Positions 49,635-60,943 of a stretch of 64,000 nucleotides of DNA are shown in pieces. Positions within the stretch are counted from its first letter, which is position 1. Every line of letters begins with the position of its first letter. Source of the DNA: Arthrobacter sp. Hiyo8 (GTDB taxonomy: Bacteria > Actinomycetota > Actinomycetes > Actinomycetales > Micrococcaceae); the NCBI GenBank assembly GCA_001549895.1, contig AP014719.1:1116001-1180000 (forward strand), in the 5' to 3' direction. Both the position numbers and the translations under genes were made by a program. Under the pieces are notes generated by a model. The model worked only from the letters and a program-made list of their open reading frames with translations. It searched no databases and was not told the DNA's origin.

Positions 49635-50637
49635 TCACGACGCGAGGGTAATCTTCCAACCTGCCGGATCCAGGACTTTTGCGGGTTTGTAGTCGGCCGC
49701 GACGTTGAGGATGATCTCATCCAAGGTGGTCTTCGGCTCGAAGCCAACAAGCCGAAGGACTTGCTGTTGTCCGGAACCCGCCGGCGCATGTCCTCGTAGC
49801 CCTCTGAGTAGGCCTGCTCATAAGGCACCAGAGTGATCGCGCTGCCGCTCCCAAGGAGTTCGACAATCCTCTCGGCCAACGTCAGGATGGAAATCTCGTA
49901 GCTGCCGCCGAGGTTGTACGCATTTCCGTAGGCAAGCGGTTCCTCGGAAATGCGGACGATGGCCGGAACGATGTCGCCGACGTAGGAGAAGCACCTGGTT
50001 TGATGGCCGTCTCCGTAAACCGTCAGGGGTTCACCGACGAGCGCCTGCCGCACAAGCCGCGGAACAACCATTCCATAGCGGCCTGTCTGCCGCGGACCGA
50101 CCGTGTTGAAGAGCCGCACGATGGCAACCGGCAACCCGAATTGGCGCCAGTATGCGTGGGCAAATGCCTCGTCAATACCCTTGGCGGCTGCGTAGGTCCA
50201 CCGGGACTTGAGCGCGGATCCCAGGATGCGGTCCGCTTCCTCCGAGAGGCTGTCCGAGGTGTTCTTCCCGTATATCTCGCTTGTGGATGCCAGCAACAGC
50301 GAGGCACCTGATTCGAGGACCGAGTCCAGGACCACTTCGGTGCCATGGATATTCGTGCGGAGGCTCTCCAACGGGTGGTCGACGATCAAATTCACGCCAA
50401 CCGCGGCGGCCAGGTGGAAGACCCTGTCGGCACCCGCCACCACCTTGTCCACTGCGTCACGGTCGAGAATGGTGCCCTCGACGAAGTGGAAGTTCCTGTG
50501 GCCTATGACGCCTTTGAGATTCTCCAGGCGTCCGGTCGACAAGTTGTCCAGCACGGCGACTTCGTCCCCGGCCGCCAACAAGTACTCAACAAGATGGCTT
50601 CCTATGAACCGGCACCGCCGGTTATTGCTGTTTTCAT
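49635..50637 (-). CDS. NAD-dependent nucleotide-sugar epimerase/dehydratase (frameshifted)
   Basis: Extended SDR of about 335 residues. ATG 50637 follows GCAGGAGTA. NAD site ITGGAGFIGSHLVEYLL, then VFHLAAAVGV, STSEIYGKN, catalytic YAAAK, RLFNTVGPRQTGRYGMVVPRLV and SYVGDIVPAIVRI, ending WKITLAS. Frameshifts near 50610 (CCGGG) and 49740. The substrate is a nucleotide sugar, probably the product or partner of the dehydrogenase 31 bp upstream (UDP-HexNAc or UDP-uronate type). I cannot separate 4-epimerase from decarboxylase on sequence alone. Confidence 0.85.
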
Positions 50638-50668
50638 TACTCCTGCTTCCGTCGAAAACATGGTGGAT

Positions 50669-52049
50669 CTAGAGCCGGGTCACGTTGCCGGCCTTGGGCA
50701 AGCGGTATGTCGTGTCCAGGACTGCCGGGGCTCCGGCCAGCCAGTCAAGTTCCATCTGGCTGTGCCTCGTGTGCAGGATCACCAGGTCCGCACCCCAGTC
50801 AGCAGGCGATTGCTCGGATTGAAGGGTCCCGCCATGGCCGTCGGGAGCCGTCTGGCACCAAGGATCCGAGAATGCCACTTCCGCTCCGTCGGCGATCAAG
50901 GCGGCAATGATTTCCAACGCCGGGGATTCCCGGAGATCTTCGACGTCGGGCTTGTACGCAACCCCGAGGACCATGACGCGTGCACCGGAAACACCGTGGT
51001 TGCGGTCAGACAGGATACGCCTGGCCTTCTCCACCACCTGGTGCGGCCTGCCCGCAATCCCGGCCATCGCTTGCTCGATCACCGGGGCTGTCAAGCGGGC
51101 CTTGCGCAATTGCCACAGCAAGTAGTGGGGGTCGCACGGTATGCAGTGTCCGCCGACTCCGGGACCGGGTGTGAACGCCATGAATCCATACGGCTTGGTG
51201 GACGCCGCATCGATGACGTCCATGACTTCCATGTTGAGTTCGTGGCAGATATCGGCGAATTCGTTAGCCAGGGCGATATTGACGGCCTGAACGTGTTCTC
51301 CACAAGCTTGGTCATCTCGGCGACATCCGCCGACGGCACCACGTGAACCAACTTGGTGCTGGCGCTCAGGAGCCGTTCGGCAACTTCGCCGCACGCCGGG
51401 GTCACGCCGCCGACTACCCGGGGGACGTCTTCGTGGGAGAACGAATCCACGCCGGGGTTGATGCGCTCGGGCGAGAAGGCCACGAACACGTCATGGCCCG
51501 GGATAAGTCCCCGCGCTGCCAAGGGCAAAGCCAGGAGGTCGCGCGTGGATCCGACGTACGTTGTGGAGGTCAGCATCAGCAACTGGCCAGTGGTGGCGAA
51601 ATCGACCACCGAGGCACAGGCCGCCCGGAGAATGGAGAGGTCCGGAACCAGGTACTCGTCCACGGGAGTGGGAACGCACACAACCACTGCCGCCGCGCGG
51701 GCAAGCAATGACAAATCGCTGCTCAGCATGAAGGTCGGGTCCAGCAGCGCGTTGCTCAGCCGTTCCCGGTCGGAGTCCAGAAGATCTGCCCGTTGCTCCC
51801 GGATCACGGCCAGGCGGGCGTCGGACACGTCAAGGCCGAGGACACGCCGACCGGAAGCGTTGATGGCGAGCGCCGTGGGCAGGCCCACATAGCCATGCCC
51901 ACGATCGCCACGTCGAAAGTAAACGCCTGATCTTGTGTGGTTGTCCGTGTTCCCGCGCCCTCCGGCCAAGCTGGTGCCTGCGTGTGCAAGGACTGCGAGC
52001 TCCCGTTGGGCTCTGCCTTGAGGGTCTTTACCTTCGTGTTCGGTGCCAT
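50669..52049 (-). CDS. UDP-sugar 6-dehydrogenase (UDP-HexNAc dehydrogenase type, frameshifted)
   Basis: About 460 residues. After a 45-residue polar N-terminal extension comes the NAD site VAIVGMGYVGLPTALAI, then VVVCVPTPVDEYLVPDLSIL, VAFSPERINPG, EMTKLVENTFRAVNIALANE (catalytic Lys/Asn region), GPGVGGHCIPCDPHYLLW with the catalytic Cys, and VMVLGVAYKPDVEDLRESPA. The GHCIPCDPHYLLW form resembles the WbpA/WecC class more than plain UDP-glucose dehydrogenases. Frameshifts near 51893 and 51293. ATG at 52049. Provides a uronic-acid precursor for a surface polymer. Confidence 0.87.
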
Positions 52050-52543
52050 GGTCAGTCGACCTCCCGGTGCCTGTTGTCTCCAGTGTGAAAGAAAGCCGGC
52101 GGCGGAACGGGACGTGCCCTGGTCTCAGAGGGCACATGACCGCCCGCCGCCGGCTCGATTGTGGGGGTGCCCGCGGAATGCGGGAAACCGGTCGCATTGG
52201 AGTTGACTTCTCGCTGGATCACCGGGTGGTTTTCCTGTAGCAAAGAATTCTTCCTGCGTTTCATCTCGAGACCCACTTATCCCCAAATGAGTGGCGGTTG
52301 CCATCAGGAAAAGCGTATTAACGAACCCCCAAGGCGGGCGCGAGTGGGCTCTACCCGTCTTTGGATGCGCGGTCCCTCCCGCGGCGATTGACTACCCGTC
52401 CGAGCGCTTTTAACCACTCGATTCAGTACTCGCTTTTAGGCCTTTCGCCCTTTGCGTGCCGTCTGTTCAAGCGCACGACGGCGGAACGCGGCTTCGGGGA
52501 AGCGGTCACCCGATCCCAGTGGTGAACCCAGTCGCGCCTGCGG
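52050..52543. promoter_or_regulatory. 494 bp intergenic region with several LuxR-island motifs
   Basis: No supported ORF. On the minus strand, 52341-52357 reads CGGGTAGAGCCCACTCG, facing the UDP-sugar dehydrogenase. TAACCACTCG (52411-52420) and CAGTACTCGC lie further upstream. GCTCTACCCGTCTTT (52348-52362) is an exact repeat of the 47.2 kb site. These probably form the promoter region of the dehydrogenase operon. Confidence 0.5.
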
Positions 52544-55222
52544 CTAGCCCAGTCCCTGCGTGCCGTGGGCACCGTTCATCAAGTCTTCGCGGTGGCTGAT
52601 GCCAAGCTTGGCGAACATTCGGTACAAGTGGCCTTCGACCGTGCGCAATGACAGGCCCAAGCTCAGCGCAATGTCCTTGTTGCTCGACCCGACTGCACGA
52701 GCGTCGCGATTTCCTGTTCGCGCCGGGTCAGCTTCTGGAGATCCGGGGAGGCCCTTCAACGGCCGGGCCGGCCTTGTCGAGAGCGGCGGTGCGACGCTTG
52801 AGGAGTCGCTGTCCTTCGAGCTGGCGCGCCTTGTCCCCCCTGCTTTCCAGGATCCGTAGGGCGTGGCTGGCGCAGTCAGCGGCGGCAAGCTCCAGTCCGT
52901 CCTTGGCTGCCGAATCACTCAGCTCAATGAGGCGATCCGCGTCCTTGTGCGCGAGGGCAAGCCCGACGCTCAAGGCGAACTCCGCAGTGCGGCCTTCGCT
53001 GCCCTGGGCCACCGCTACCAGCCGACGCGCCACACTGGGGTCTCCCAGCCTCAGGACCAACATCAGGATGTCGATCTCGGCGCCGATAGCCCCGTCCGCG
53101 GCCGCGGAATCCGCAAGGGACATGAGTCGCGAGATCGCCGTTTGCGTTCCGGTGTGCTCGGCTCGCGCAACTGCCGCATGACCTTGTGCCAGCAGCGACG
53201 GATGCACGCCTTCCCGGACCAATGTGTCGTATTCGTTGGAGTACGTCATCGCGGTTTCCCGGCGTTTCAGGATCGACGCCGCGTAGGCGGCGGCAGCAAC
53301 GGCGTCGGGCAAGTCGCTCCCCATGTCGGAGACGCGCAGCATGCTGACAGCCTGGCGAAGCCGGGGCAGGGCCACTCCCAGGTCTCCCCGGCGCAGGTCC
53401 ACCATTCCGGCAGCCAGGTGGAGCATCCCGCCCGAATAGATCAGGGAGTTCGGTGCTTGGGAAACATGGTTCTTGAGGAACGTTTCAAGAACGCCGAATT
53501 CGCCTGCCTGCTGCAAAGCCAGGATGTATCGGCGCATCACCATTCCTGCGTACTGGAGGCTCCAGTCGCCGCTCGCGGCGACCATTTCCTGTATCTCCAT
53601 CAGAATCTGGATGGCGGACACCGGCCGTCCCGTGACCGCCATGGCCTCTGCGAGGAGGGTGCCCGCCACGAGGCGGGACTCGTCGTCGTCCGCTTCTTTC
53701 CAGATCTGGCGGAGTTCCCGCTCTGTCTCGACGTAGTGGCCTTCCGTTTGGAGGCCTTCCAGCGAAAGGAGCCTGCTTCCCAGTTTCCCGCGTTCCAGCT
53801 CATCGGGGTCGATGTCCTGACGGGATTCGGCAAGCCTGGCCAAGGCTGCCTCCCATTCGTACGCAGCCTGTTTGATGGCGTTCGGCCCGACGCCTTGCCG
53901 CCCGGCGAGCTGGGCCGCCAACATCGATGCCTGCCGGACCGTCCGCGGATCATTGGTCCGATCCACGACCCCCGCAAGCGAGGACACCGATCCCCTGATG
54001 TCGCCCCGGTACCATTTGGCCCGCGCAACCTCTACTTGGGCGGCAAGCCTCAGGGACGGATCCTTGATCGCGCCGGTAACCCGCTCCACGTAGCTGGGGA
54101 TGAACAACCGGTTTGCCAGCTGGGCCGCCTCCAGGATGTCGGAGTCCGGAACCTCGGTGCCCGATTCCAATCCCCAGGAGACGTAGCGCAGCAGCCCGTC
54201 CATGGTCTGCGGCTTGGACTCCATGAGGTTCACGATGCGCCGCCGGATGGTCATGCTGTGGGCGGTCGGGACCAGCTGGCGGATGACTTCGCCAACCAGC
54301 GGCTGGGCCAGCCGGACATGCCGCTCGGGGTCGGACGCAATCTCGATGAAGTGCAGTTCCTGCAGTTCGTCCACGGCGCTGGAGTCGCCGGCCCGTTGCA
54401 CGACGTTCAGCGGGACAGGCTCGGCGAGGGCCACCGTCTCCAGGGTGTCGCGCTGCGCGGCGCCCAGCATCAGGATCTGGTTCCGGACAAGGTCCATCAA
54501 ACGCACGCTGGTTCCCCGAAGCTCACCCGAAAGCATCCAGGCGTCGTTGCGGCAGACCAGGTGGCCCAACGACTTGGCGTGTTCGATGAGTTCCAGCAGG
54601 AACATCGGGTTTCCACCCGAGTACCTGCAAAGGACGGCGCTGGTGCCCTGGACGACGGGCGCATCCAAGGCCTGGGCGCAAAGTTGGTTGACTTCCTGCT
54701 CGTTGAGCGGCTGCAAGTCGAATCGGTCCACGAGTCCCTCGGACCACATCGAGAAGACCTCTGCGGCGGCGCCGGATACGGACGGCAAAGGAACACGACC
54801 TTGGCGGCTTCCGCGGCTGCCAACTGGGCCAGGACAGCCACACTGCTGTCATCGATGTGATGTGCGTCCTCCACGATCAGGACCGCCGGTGCCGGATGTG
54901 GCTGGCCTGCCGGGTTCAACGCCGCGACCACGGCCCTCAGGACCGACAATGGCTCGTTGATCTGGCTCGGGGTCAAGGCCGTCAAAAGGGGCGCCAAGGC
55001 AGCGAACGGTACCGAGGCCAGGGTTGGACCGGCAAAGACCCTGAAGGGGCGGACACGTTGCCCTAATTCATAGACCACTTCGTTAATCAGTGCCGTCTTG
55101 CCGATGCCCGCGTCACCGAAAAGCAGGACTCCGGGCCCATTGGCGTCGAGAAGGCAGTCGACGACGGCGGCCATCACGTTGAATCGTCCGACAAGCGCAT
55201 CGGCCGCAACCACTTCAGTCAT
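52544..55222 (-). CDS. LuxR-type STAND regulator A (frameshifted)
   Basis: About 890 residues. Intact Walker A VLLFGDAGIGKTALINEV and Walker B AVLIVEDAHHIDD, then a winged-helix-like and long helical repeat region (for example LLEAAQLANRLFIPSYVERV-like and LAAGMVDLRRGDLGVALPRL). It ends in the LuxR HTH SSNKDIALSLGLSLRTVEGHLYRMFAKLGISHREDL. Frameshifts near 54785 and 52735-52700. ATG 55222 overlaps the stop of regulator B (ATGA). MalT/LAL-like proteins of this design are usually activators that bind ATP and a small inducer; none is known here. Confidence 0.87.
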
Positions 55223-57994
55223 TTCGCACCACCTTCGACGTTGCCAAGCGCGAAGCTCAGCTCAGAGCGTTCAACGATTTTCAGCTTGCCGAAGATCTGG
55301 TAGAGATGCCCTTCCACCGTGCGAACTGAAACATGGAGCTTCGCGGCGATACCCTTGTTGCTCTCCCGGTTCGCCGCCAGCTTGGCGATCTCCATCTCGC
55401 GAGCGGTCAGCTTCAATCCCTCTTGGTTTCCGCTTTGCGGGGTGCGCAGGCGCTGCCGGCACGTTTCCGCGAGCTGCCGCGCCTTCCTGAGAGCCGTCTT
55501 GTCCAACTGAACCTGGTCCAGCTGCAACACCGTCTCCGCGATATCGAAGGCGAACCTGTCGTTCTGCATGTCTTCGGCCAACCGTGCAGCCTCAAGAAGA
55601 AGCTCTGCGCTTCCGGACATCGTCGCCCGTGCGTACGCAACGCACAGTTCCGCGAATCGTCCCTGGCAGCGGAGTGCCGAGTCCAACAGCCGTGGAGCGG
55701 CTGCCACCGCGCCAAGCCGAACGGCTGAACTGAGGCAAAAGATCTCGTGACCGGGGCGCCCTCGTCCCGGTCGGCGTCGGCCAAGCGGAGGAGCTCCTCG
55801 ACGGCGGCATCCGGGCCGTCGACCCGATCGCGGGCCAACGCCGCGAGGTACCTCTTCGTCCGTTCCTTCCGCCACGTCGGCCGGCGCAGCTGGGTGGAGG
55901 CTTCCTTCAGGTAGCGCAGGGCCTGCTCCTGCTCGCCCTGCAAAGCCGAGGCGTAGGCCGCCGCAGTGCAGGCGACATCCAACATGCCTTCGTTGTCCTG
56001 GACGCGCAATTGGCTGATGACCGGAATGAGCGCGTCCAAACCGTCCTGGCCCCGTCCCTGGAGGCACCGGAAGATCGCTTTGGGAAGATCGATCGCTGTG
56101 GGCAGTGCCTCGGCGACGGAAACCAAGAGGTCGTCGCCGGGTTGGACCATTTCCGCCTCTTTATCCCACCGTCCTGCAAGTACGAAGGCGAACCGTAGCC
56201 GCGATGTGGCGCGTCGGGCCGCCGCGACCGAAACAGCAGGATCATGGCAGTCAGCCGTCAGCTGTTCCGCCATGTCCGCCGCCTCGGATTGCCGTCCCGT
56301 CAGGGCCCACGCCTCGCACAGCCAGCTTCCGGCAAGGAGGCGGAACTCGGTGCCGTGCGATTCAAAGTCTTGAAGAACTTCTTCCAGTCTTGCCGCCATC
56401 TCAGCGTAGGAACCCGAATAGCTGGCTGCCTGCGATTCGGCAAGGACAAGTTCCTCCCGAAGTGTTGCGATGTCCTGCCCTTCGCCGGTTTCGGCTTCGA
56501 GCCGCTGCCTAACGCGGGCCAGCGTTTCGCAGGCTTGCGCCGTGGTTTCGGGAAGGGCCAGAAGGACTGCGGCCTCGGCCAGCTTGAGCCGGACCCATTC
56601 GGCCAGGGTGGCTTCATCCCCGGGTTCATCCAAGTGAAGACCCAGCAGCTCCCGGGCCGCAGCGACGTCACCCAGTGTCATCATCGCGCGGGCTTCCTCG
56701 GCTACTGCCCCGGGCACCGTGGAGTGGCCCGGAATGGACCGGACCAAGCGCAGGGCCAGCCGCGCATCAAGGTGCCGGTTCGCCATAGCGGCAGCTTCAA
56801 GCGCTTCTTCCCTTCCCAGCTTGGCTCCGCAGTCCAATGCCCAAGCGGCCATGGATAGCAACATCGAGCGTTGGCCAAGGGCCGGATCCATCGATTTAAG
56901 GAGCAGGCCCCGGAGTTCGTTGCTGCGGCCAGGGGGTACGTTCGCCCGGACCACGTCACCGACCAGCTGGCTTTGGAGCCGGGCCATCCTGGGCAACGAG
57001 TCGTCGACGACGAGGACGCCCCTTTTCTCAAGGGAGTCCACATCGTCCGCCGAGGCGAGTGCCAGCAGGGATTCCAGGGCACGGCCCTGGCCAGTGAAAG
57101 GATCTCCAGGACTTTGCGCTCACCGTCGCCCATTCGCCCAAGCCGCGTGGTGATCAGATCGGTGATTGCCCTGCCATGCTGTTCGCTCCGGGACGTCAAG
57201 ACCCAGACGCCGTCGCTTTTCAGGAGCGAACCCGATTCGGCGAGCTCCGCTGCGAGCATCTTGAGGTAGTGCGGGTTGCCCCCGCTGGCCGTCCACAGGG
57301 CATGGGCGCCGGACGGGGAGACCTGTGCTCCGAGCCCGGCTTCGAGCCAGGCGTGCGATTCCTGGAAAGTCAGGGGCTTGAGGTCGATCCGGTGCAGGAA
57401 GCCATCCCCGCACAGCCGCGTGATCTCGCCGCAGAGCCGCTGCGGGTCGGTGCAGGTGAGGACAAGTTGCGCTGTGCCGTTCCTCGCAAGTTGGGCCACT
57501 GTCATGGCCGCCAACTCATCAAGCTCGGTCGCGTTTTCTATGACCAGGTACACCGGCTTTCCCTCGGAGCGCTCACGGAGCAAATTGGTGAGTGCCGACA
57601 ACACCAGGACTGGATGTGCCAGGTATCCCGGGTCAAGATCGCTCAGAAGGATATTGAGGGCGCCGTACGGTGATCTCGCCAACGCCGCGCTGCCGCGGAT
57701 GACGACGACGAATGAGCGCCCGCGTAGTTCGTTCACCGCGCGAGTAGTCAAGTAGCTCTTGCCGCTCCCCGACGGCCCAGTAACAAGGACGCCACCCTTG
57801 GAAGCTGCCAGCGCGACGGCGATGTCCTCAACAGCGGCTCTGGGTCCAATCGGCGGCCAGGCCGTCGAAATTACCGATTTGCCTCCGGTTCCATCCGACG
57901 AAGACGTCGCCGAAGATGCGTCGAACGCCTGGTACCGGGACGCGTTCCCGGACCGAACGGCATGGACCGTAGATGCACTGCCTGCTGTCAACAT
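55219..57994 (-). CDS. LuxR-type STAND regulator B (frameshifted)
   Basis: About 920 residues. Intact Walker A GVLVTGPSGSGKSYLTTRAV; the Walker B position is weak (VYLVIENATELDE, no DD/DE pair at the usual place). Helical middle, then LTAREMEIAKLAANRESNKGI...SVRTVEGHLYQIFGKLKIVERSEL. Frameshifts near 57090 and 55742. I chose ATG 57994 (MLTAGSASTV) after CACTGGGGGTCTC. Preceded by a 211 bp region rich in TACTCG/CACTCG motifs and overlapping regulator A at its end. Confidence 0.87.
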
Positions 57995-58205
57995 GAGCGA
58001 GACCCCCAGTGATCGAGTGGTGACACCCCCAATTAACCAGCTGGCCGTCAGGCCCACACCAGTAGTGAGTACTCGACTTTCCTGGTGCCGGATACTCGTA
58101 TGCGGGTGTGAGTACCTTTCCCCCGGGTGGCGGGTACTCGTCGCCGGCAGTGGCGTCCGTTCGAATCGAGAGTGCACTACTACTCCCCCGCGGCCATTCC
58201 CGGCT
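57995..58205. promoter_or_regulatory. Intergenic region with a cluster of TACTCG/CACTCG motifs
   Basis: The region contains GGGTGTCACCACTCG on the minus strand (58014-58028), the palindrome GAGTACTC (58067-58074), GATACTCGTAT (near 58091), GTGAGTACC (near 58108) and CGGGTGGCGGGTACTCG (58124-58140). Five related sites in about 130 bp just before regulator B suggest autoregulation or cross-regulation by the LuxR array. Confidence 0.55.
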
Positions 58206-60943
58206 TCAGCCTGTACTCGACGCTCCCTGCGCGACGGCCGCGGCTCCTGCAAGTTCGTCCCTGCCGGTGATCCCCAATTTCGAATAGCAGCGGTACAGGT
58301 GCCCTTCGACCGTCCGGACCGAGATAAGCAGCGTGTCCGCAATCTGCCGGTCGCTGAGTCCCTGGACCGCCAGATTGACGATGTCCCATTCCCTCTTGGT
58401 CAGCTTCGGAACCACGGACTCGTTCTGCGTTTCCTCGCTGCCCTGGCCGAGTTCTTCGTTGCAGTGCGCCAGCCCCGCCCGCGCTACGGCGCTGAGCTCC
58501 TTGGTCTGGCCGCGATCCGGTGCTGCCAACGCCAATCCATATGCCTTCGCGGCCAGATGGTAGGCAGTGGCGGCCTGTAGCTTCTCCCCTGCGGACAGGT
58601 ACCGGGCAGCTCCCCCGAACTTGAGTGCCCGTCCGTACTCGGCGAGCGCTTGTGCCCACTCGCCCTCCGTTGCAGCCGCGGTTTCACAAAACCGGTCCAA
58701 CCTGCTGGTGTCTCCCAGGCCGAGCGCAAGCTCAAGGGCATGAAGTTCAAGGTACGTCGCGTTTTCCTTCGCCGCGTCGTCAGCGTTTTGGTGCAACGCT
58801 TCCACTCCCGAACCGTCGGCGTTGAGGAGTTCAAGTCCGGCGTCGAAAAAACTGTTTGCCTGTGCCGCGAGAAGGTGGGTGCTGTGTTGTCCCCAGGCTT
58901 TGAAGTCCGCCCGGAACCGTTCGGCTTCAGGCAGCCCGGCGCCGGCTGCGGCATAGAAAGCCATGGCGGCACACAGTCCGAAGAGATTCTGCGGATCGCT
59001 GTCCCTCAAGGCTTCGAGTCCCGCCGTCAGCAAGGGCAGGGCGTCGCCGGTTTTTCCCTGCCTGATGGCAATGTATCCGGCCACCACGTAGGCCGCGCCG
59101 CCATAGGTCGCCATCGAGACGCCCGACGATTCGTAGTACCTGTCGAGGAGATTTTGTGCGTCGGCCAGTCACCTACGGCCAACGCGCAGATGACGAGGCG
59201 GGCGGAGATGAACTCGGGGATGAAGAAGACATCGTTCTCCTGGGGCTGCGCCAAGGCGGCAGCTTCGAGAACCAATAGCCTCGCCTGGCGCCCGCGGCCG
59301 AGGGCGCACATCATTTCTGCCTTAAGTGCGAGTGCCAGGCCCCTGAACAGTGGGGCCAAGGAGCCTTCCACGGTTCCCGACTGGAGGAGCACCCGCTCCA
59401 GTTCCGGGCCCATCCTCTTGTAATCGCCATCGACGGAGCCGGCGAGCAGCCCGATCACGGTGGCGGCGAGCGTCACCGCGGCTTGCGCGGCCGGCGTCCG
59501 CTGGCCGTCGAGGCCGGGCTGCTGTTCGCCCCATTCGCGGAGGATCTCGGCCTCCGCCCGGATCAAGGAAGCCGACTGCCCGACGGCTGCACGCGTGGCC
59601 GCGCGAAGGACGCTGCTGGATACGACCTGGGAGGGTCCGGCGTCGCCATCCACAGTTTCCTGGGCCAAGGCTGCCGCGGCCTCGTCCCGGCGGCCGAGAT
59701 TGAAGTATGAGCGGGCCAAAACGGCTTGAGCAATCGATTGCCATTGCACGTCCCGGACCGCCGACGCCATACGCAATGCGGTCTCGCTCTGCAGTAGCCT
59801 CGCCGAAAGGACCGCGGCCCGGATCAAAAGACGATCGGGCACGTCCGCCCCGCAATCAAGTGACCATGTCACCATCCGCAACAAGGAATCCGGGTTATCC
59901 TCCAACACATCCATCCGGGAGATCAGCTGCCGATGCAGTTGGAGGCTCTGCGCGGCCGGGACGATGCTTCTCAGCACCTCTCCGTAGACCGGATTGACGA
60001 GCCGGAGGTTTGGCAACCCATTGCCTCCGGGCTTGATCAAATGCTGGTCAAGCAGCTCCTGGACGGCCGCTTCACCGGCCACAACGTTAATCAACGTCTC
60101 GTCCACCGGTTCTGCCAATGCGATCAAGTTCAAGGCTTCCCTGCCCGCGGCCGAAATGCGCATCAGCTGAAGTTTGACGACGGCCTCCAGCTTTACCGTG
60201 TGGACCGGAGTCGCGGCCGTCTTGAGCCAAACGCCGTGCCGTTGGACGAGGGTTCCCGAGCTCTCAGCTTCGCGGACAAGGGTCTTCAGGAGGAGGGTGT
60301 TGCCGCCCGCCTCCGTCCAGAAACCATGGCTCGTGCTGTTCAAGACGATTCCCCGAGCAATGCCTCGCACAGTTCGTGGCCTTGCTCAGCGGTCAAAGGC
60401 TCCAGGTCGAACCATTCGGCGGTCCCCTCGTGCCACATGCGCAAGAGCGGTGCTGGAACTCCCGGCCGTGGAACGCATGCGGCCACGACTTTGGCCCATC
60501 CTGCCTGGACAAGCTCGGTCAGCATCGCGCACGTGCATCGTCCAGGTAGTGCGCGTCATCGACCAGCAGCAAAGCCGGTCCTGTACCTACGCGGATGCCC
60601 TCGAGGTGATCCCACAGTGAGCGAAGCACGGCAACCCGGGAAGATATGTCGGCGAGTGAAAGATGGGCAAGGAAAGGAGCCAGTACCCCATACGGGACAG
60701 CGGTCAGTGACGGACTTCCGTGTATCGGGACTACCGCAACTTCCCCGCCAAAAACGCTGCCCAGCTGGGCCAGGAGGGACGACGCGCCGAGGCCGGAATC
60801 GCCCACGATGAAGACTGCCGAACAATCATCCGCGCGGATGGCGGCCGTAATTCCGGGGAGCAAATGCCCATAATCGAGCCACGGTTCGGGCGGCCTTGTA
60901 GCGCGTTCTCCGGCATGTGCATGAACCGCCGCAGCGTTCTCAT
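58206..60943 (-). CDS. LuxR-type STAND regulator C, with altered P-loop (frameshifted)
   Basis: About 910 residues. The P-loop reads VFIVGDSGLGASSLLAQL, with Ala in place of the Walker A Lys. Walker B is intact (ALLLVDDAHYLDD). Helical repeats follow, then LTKREWDIVNLAVQGLSDRQI...SVRTVEGHLYRCYSKLGITGRDEL. Frameshifts near 60905, 60530, 60355 and 59165. ATG 60943 overlaps the stop of regulator D (ATGA); using it requires one C restored near 60893. A TTG at 60962 is the alternative in the unrepaired sequence. Confidence 0.85.

Noticed and set aside
52863..54860. A 665-residue plus-strand frame opposite LuxR regulator A
   Set aside because: Shadow of regulator A; low-complexity His/Gly/Arg-rich translation with no motif.
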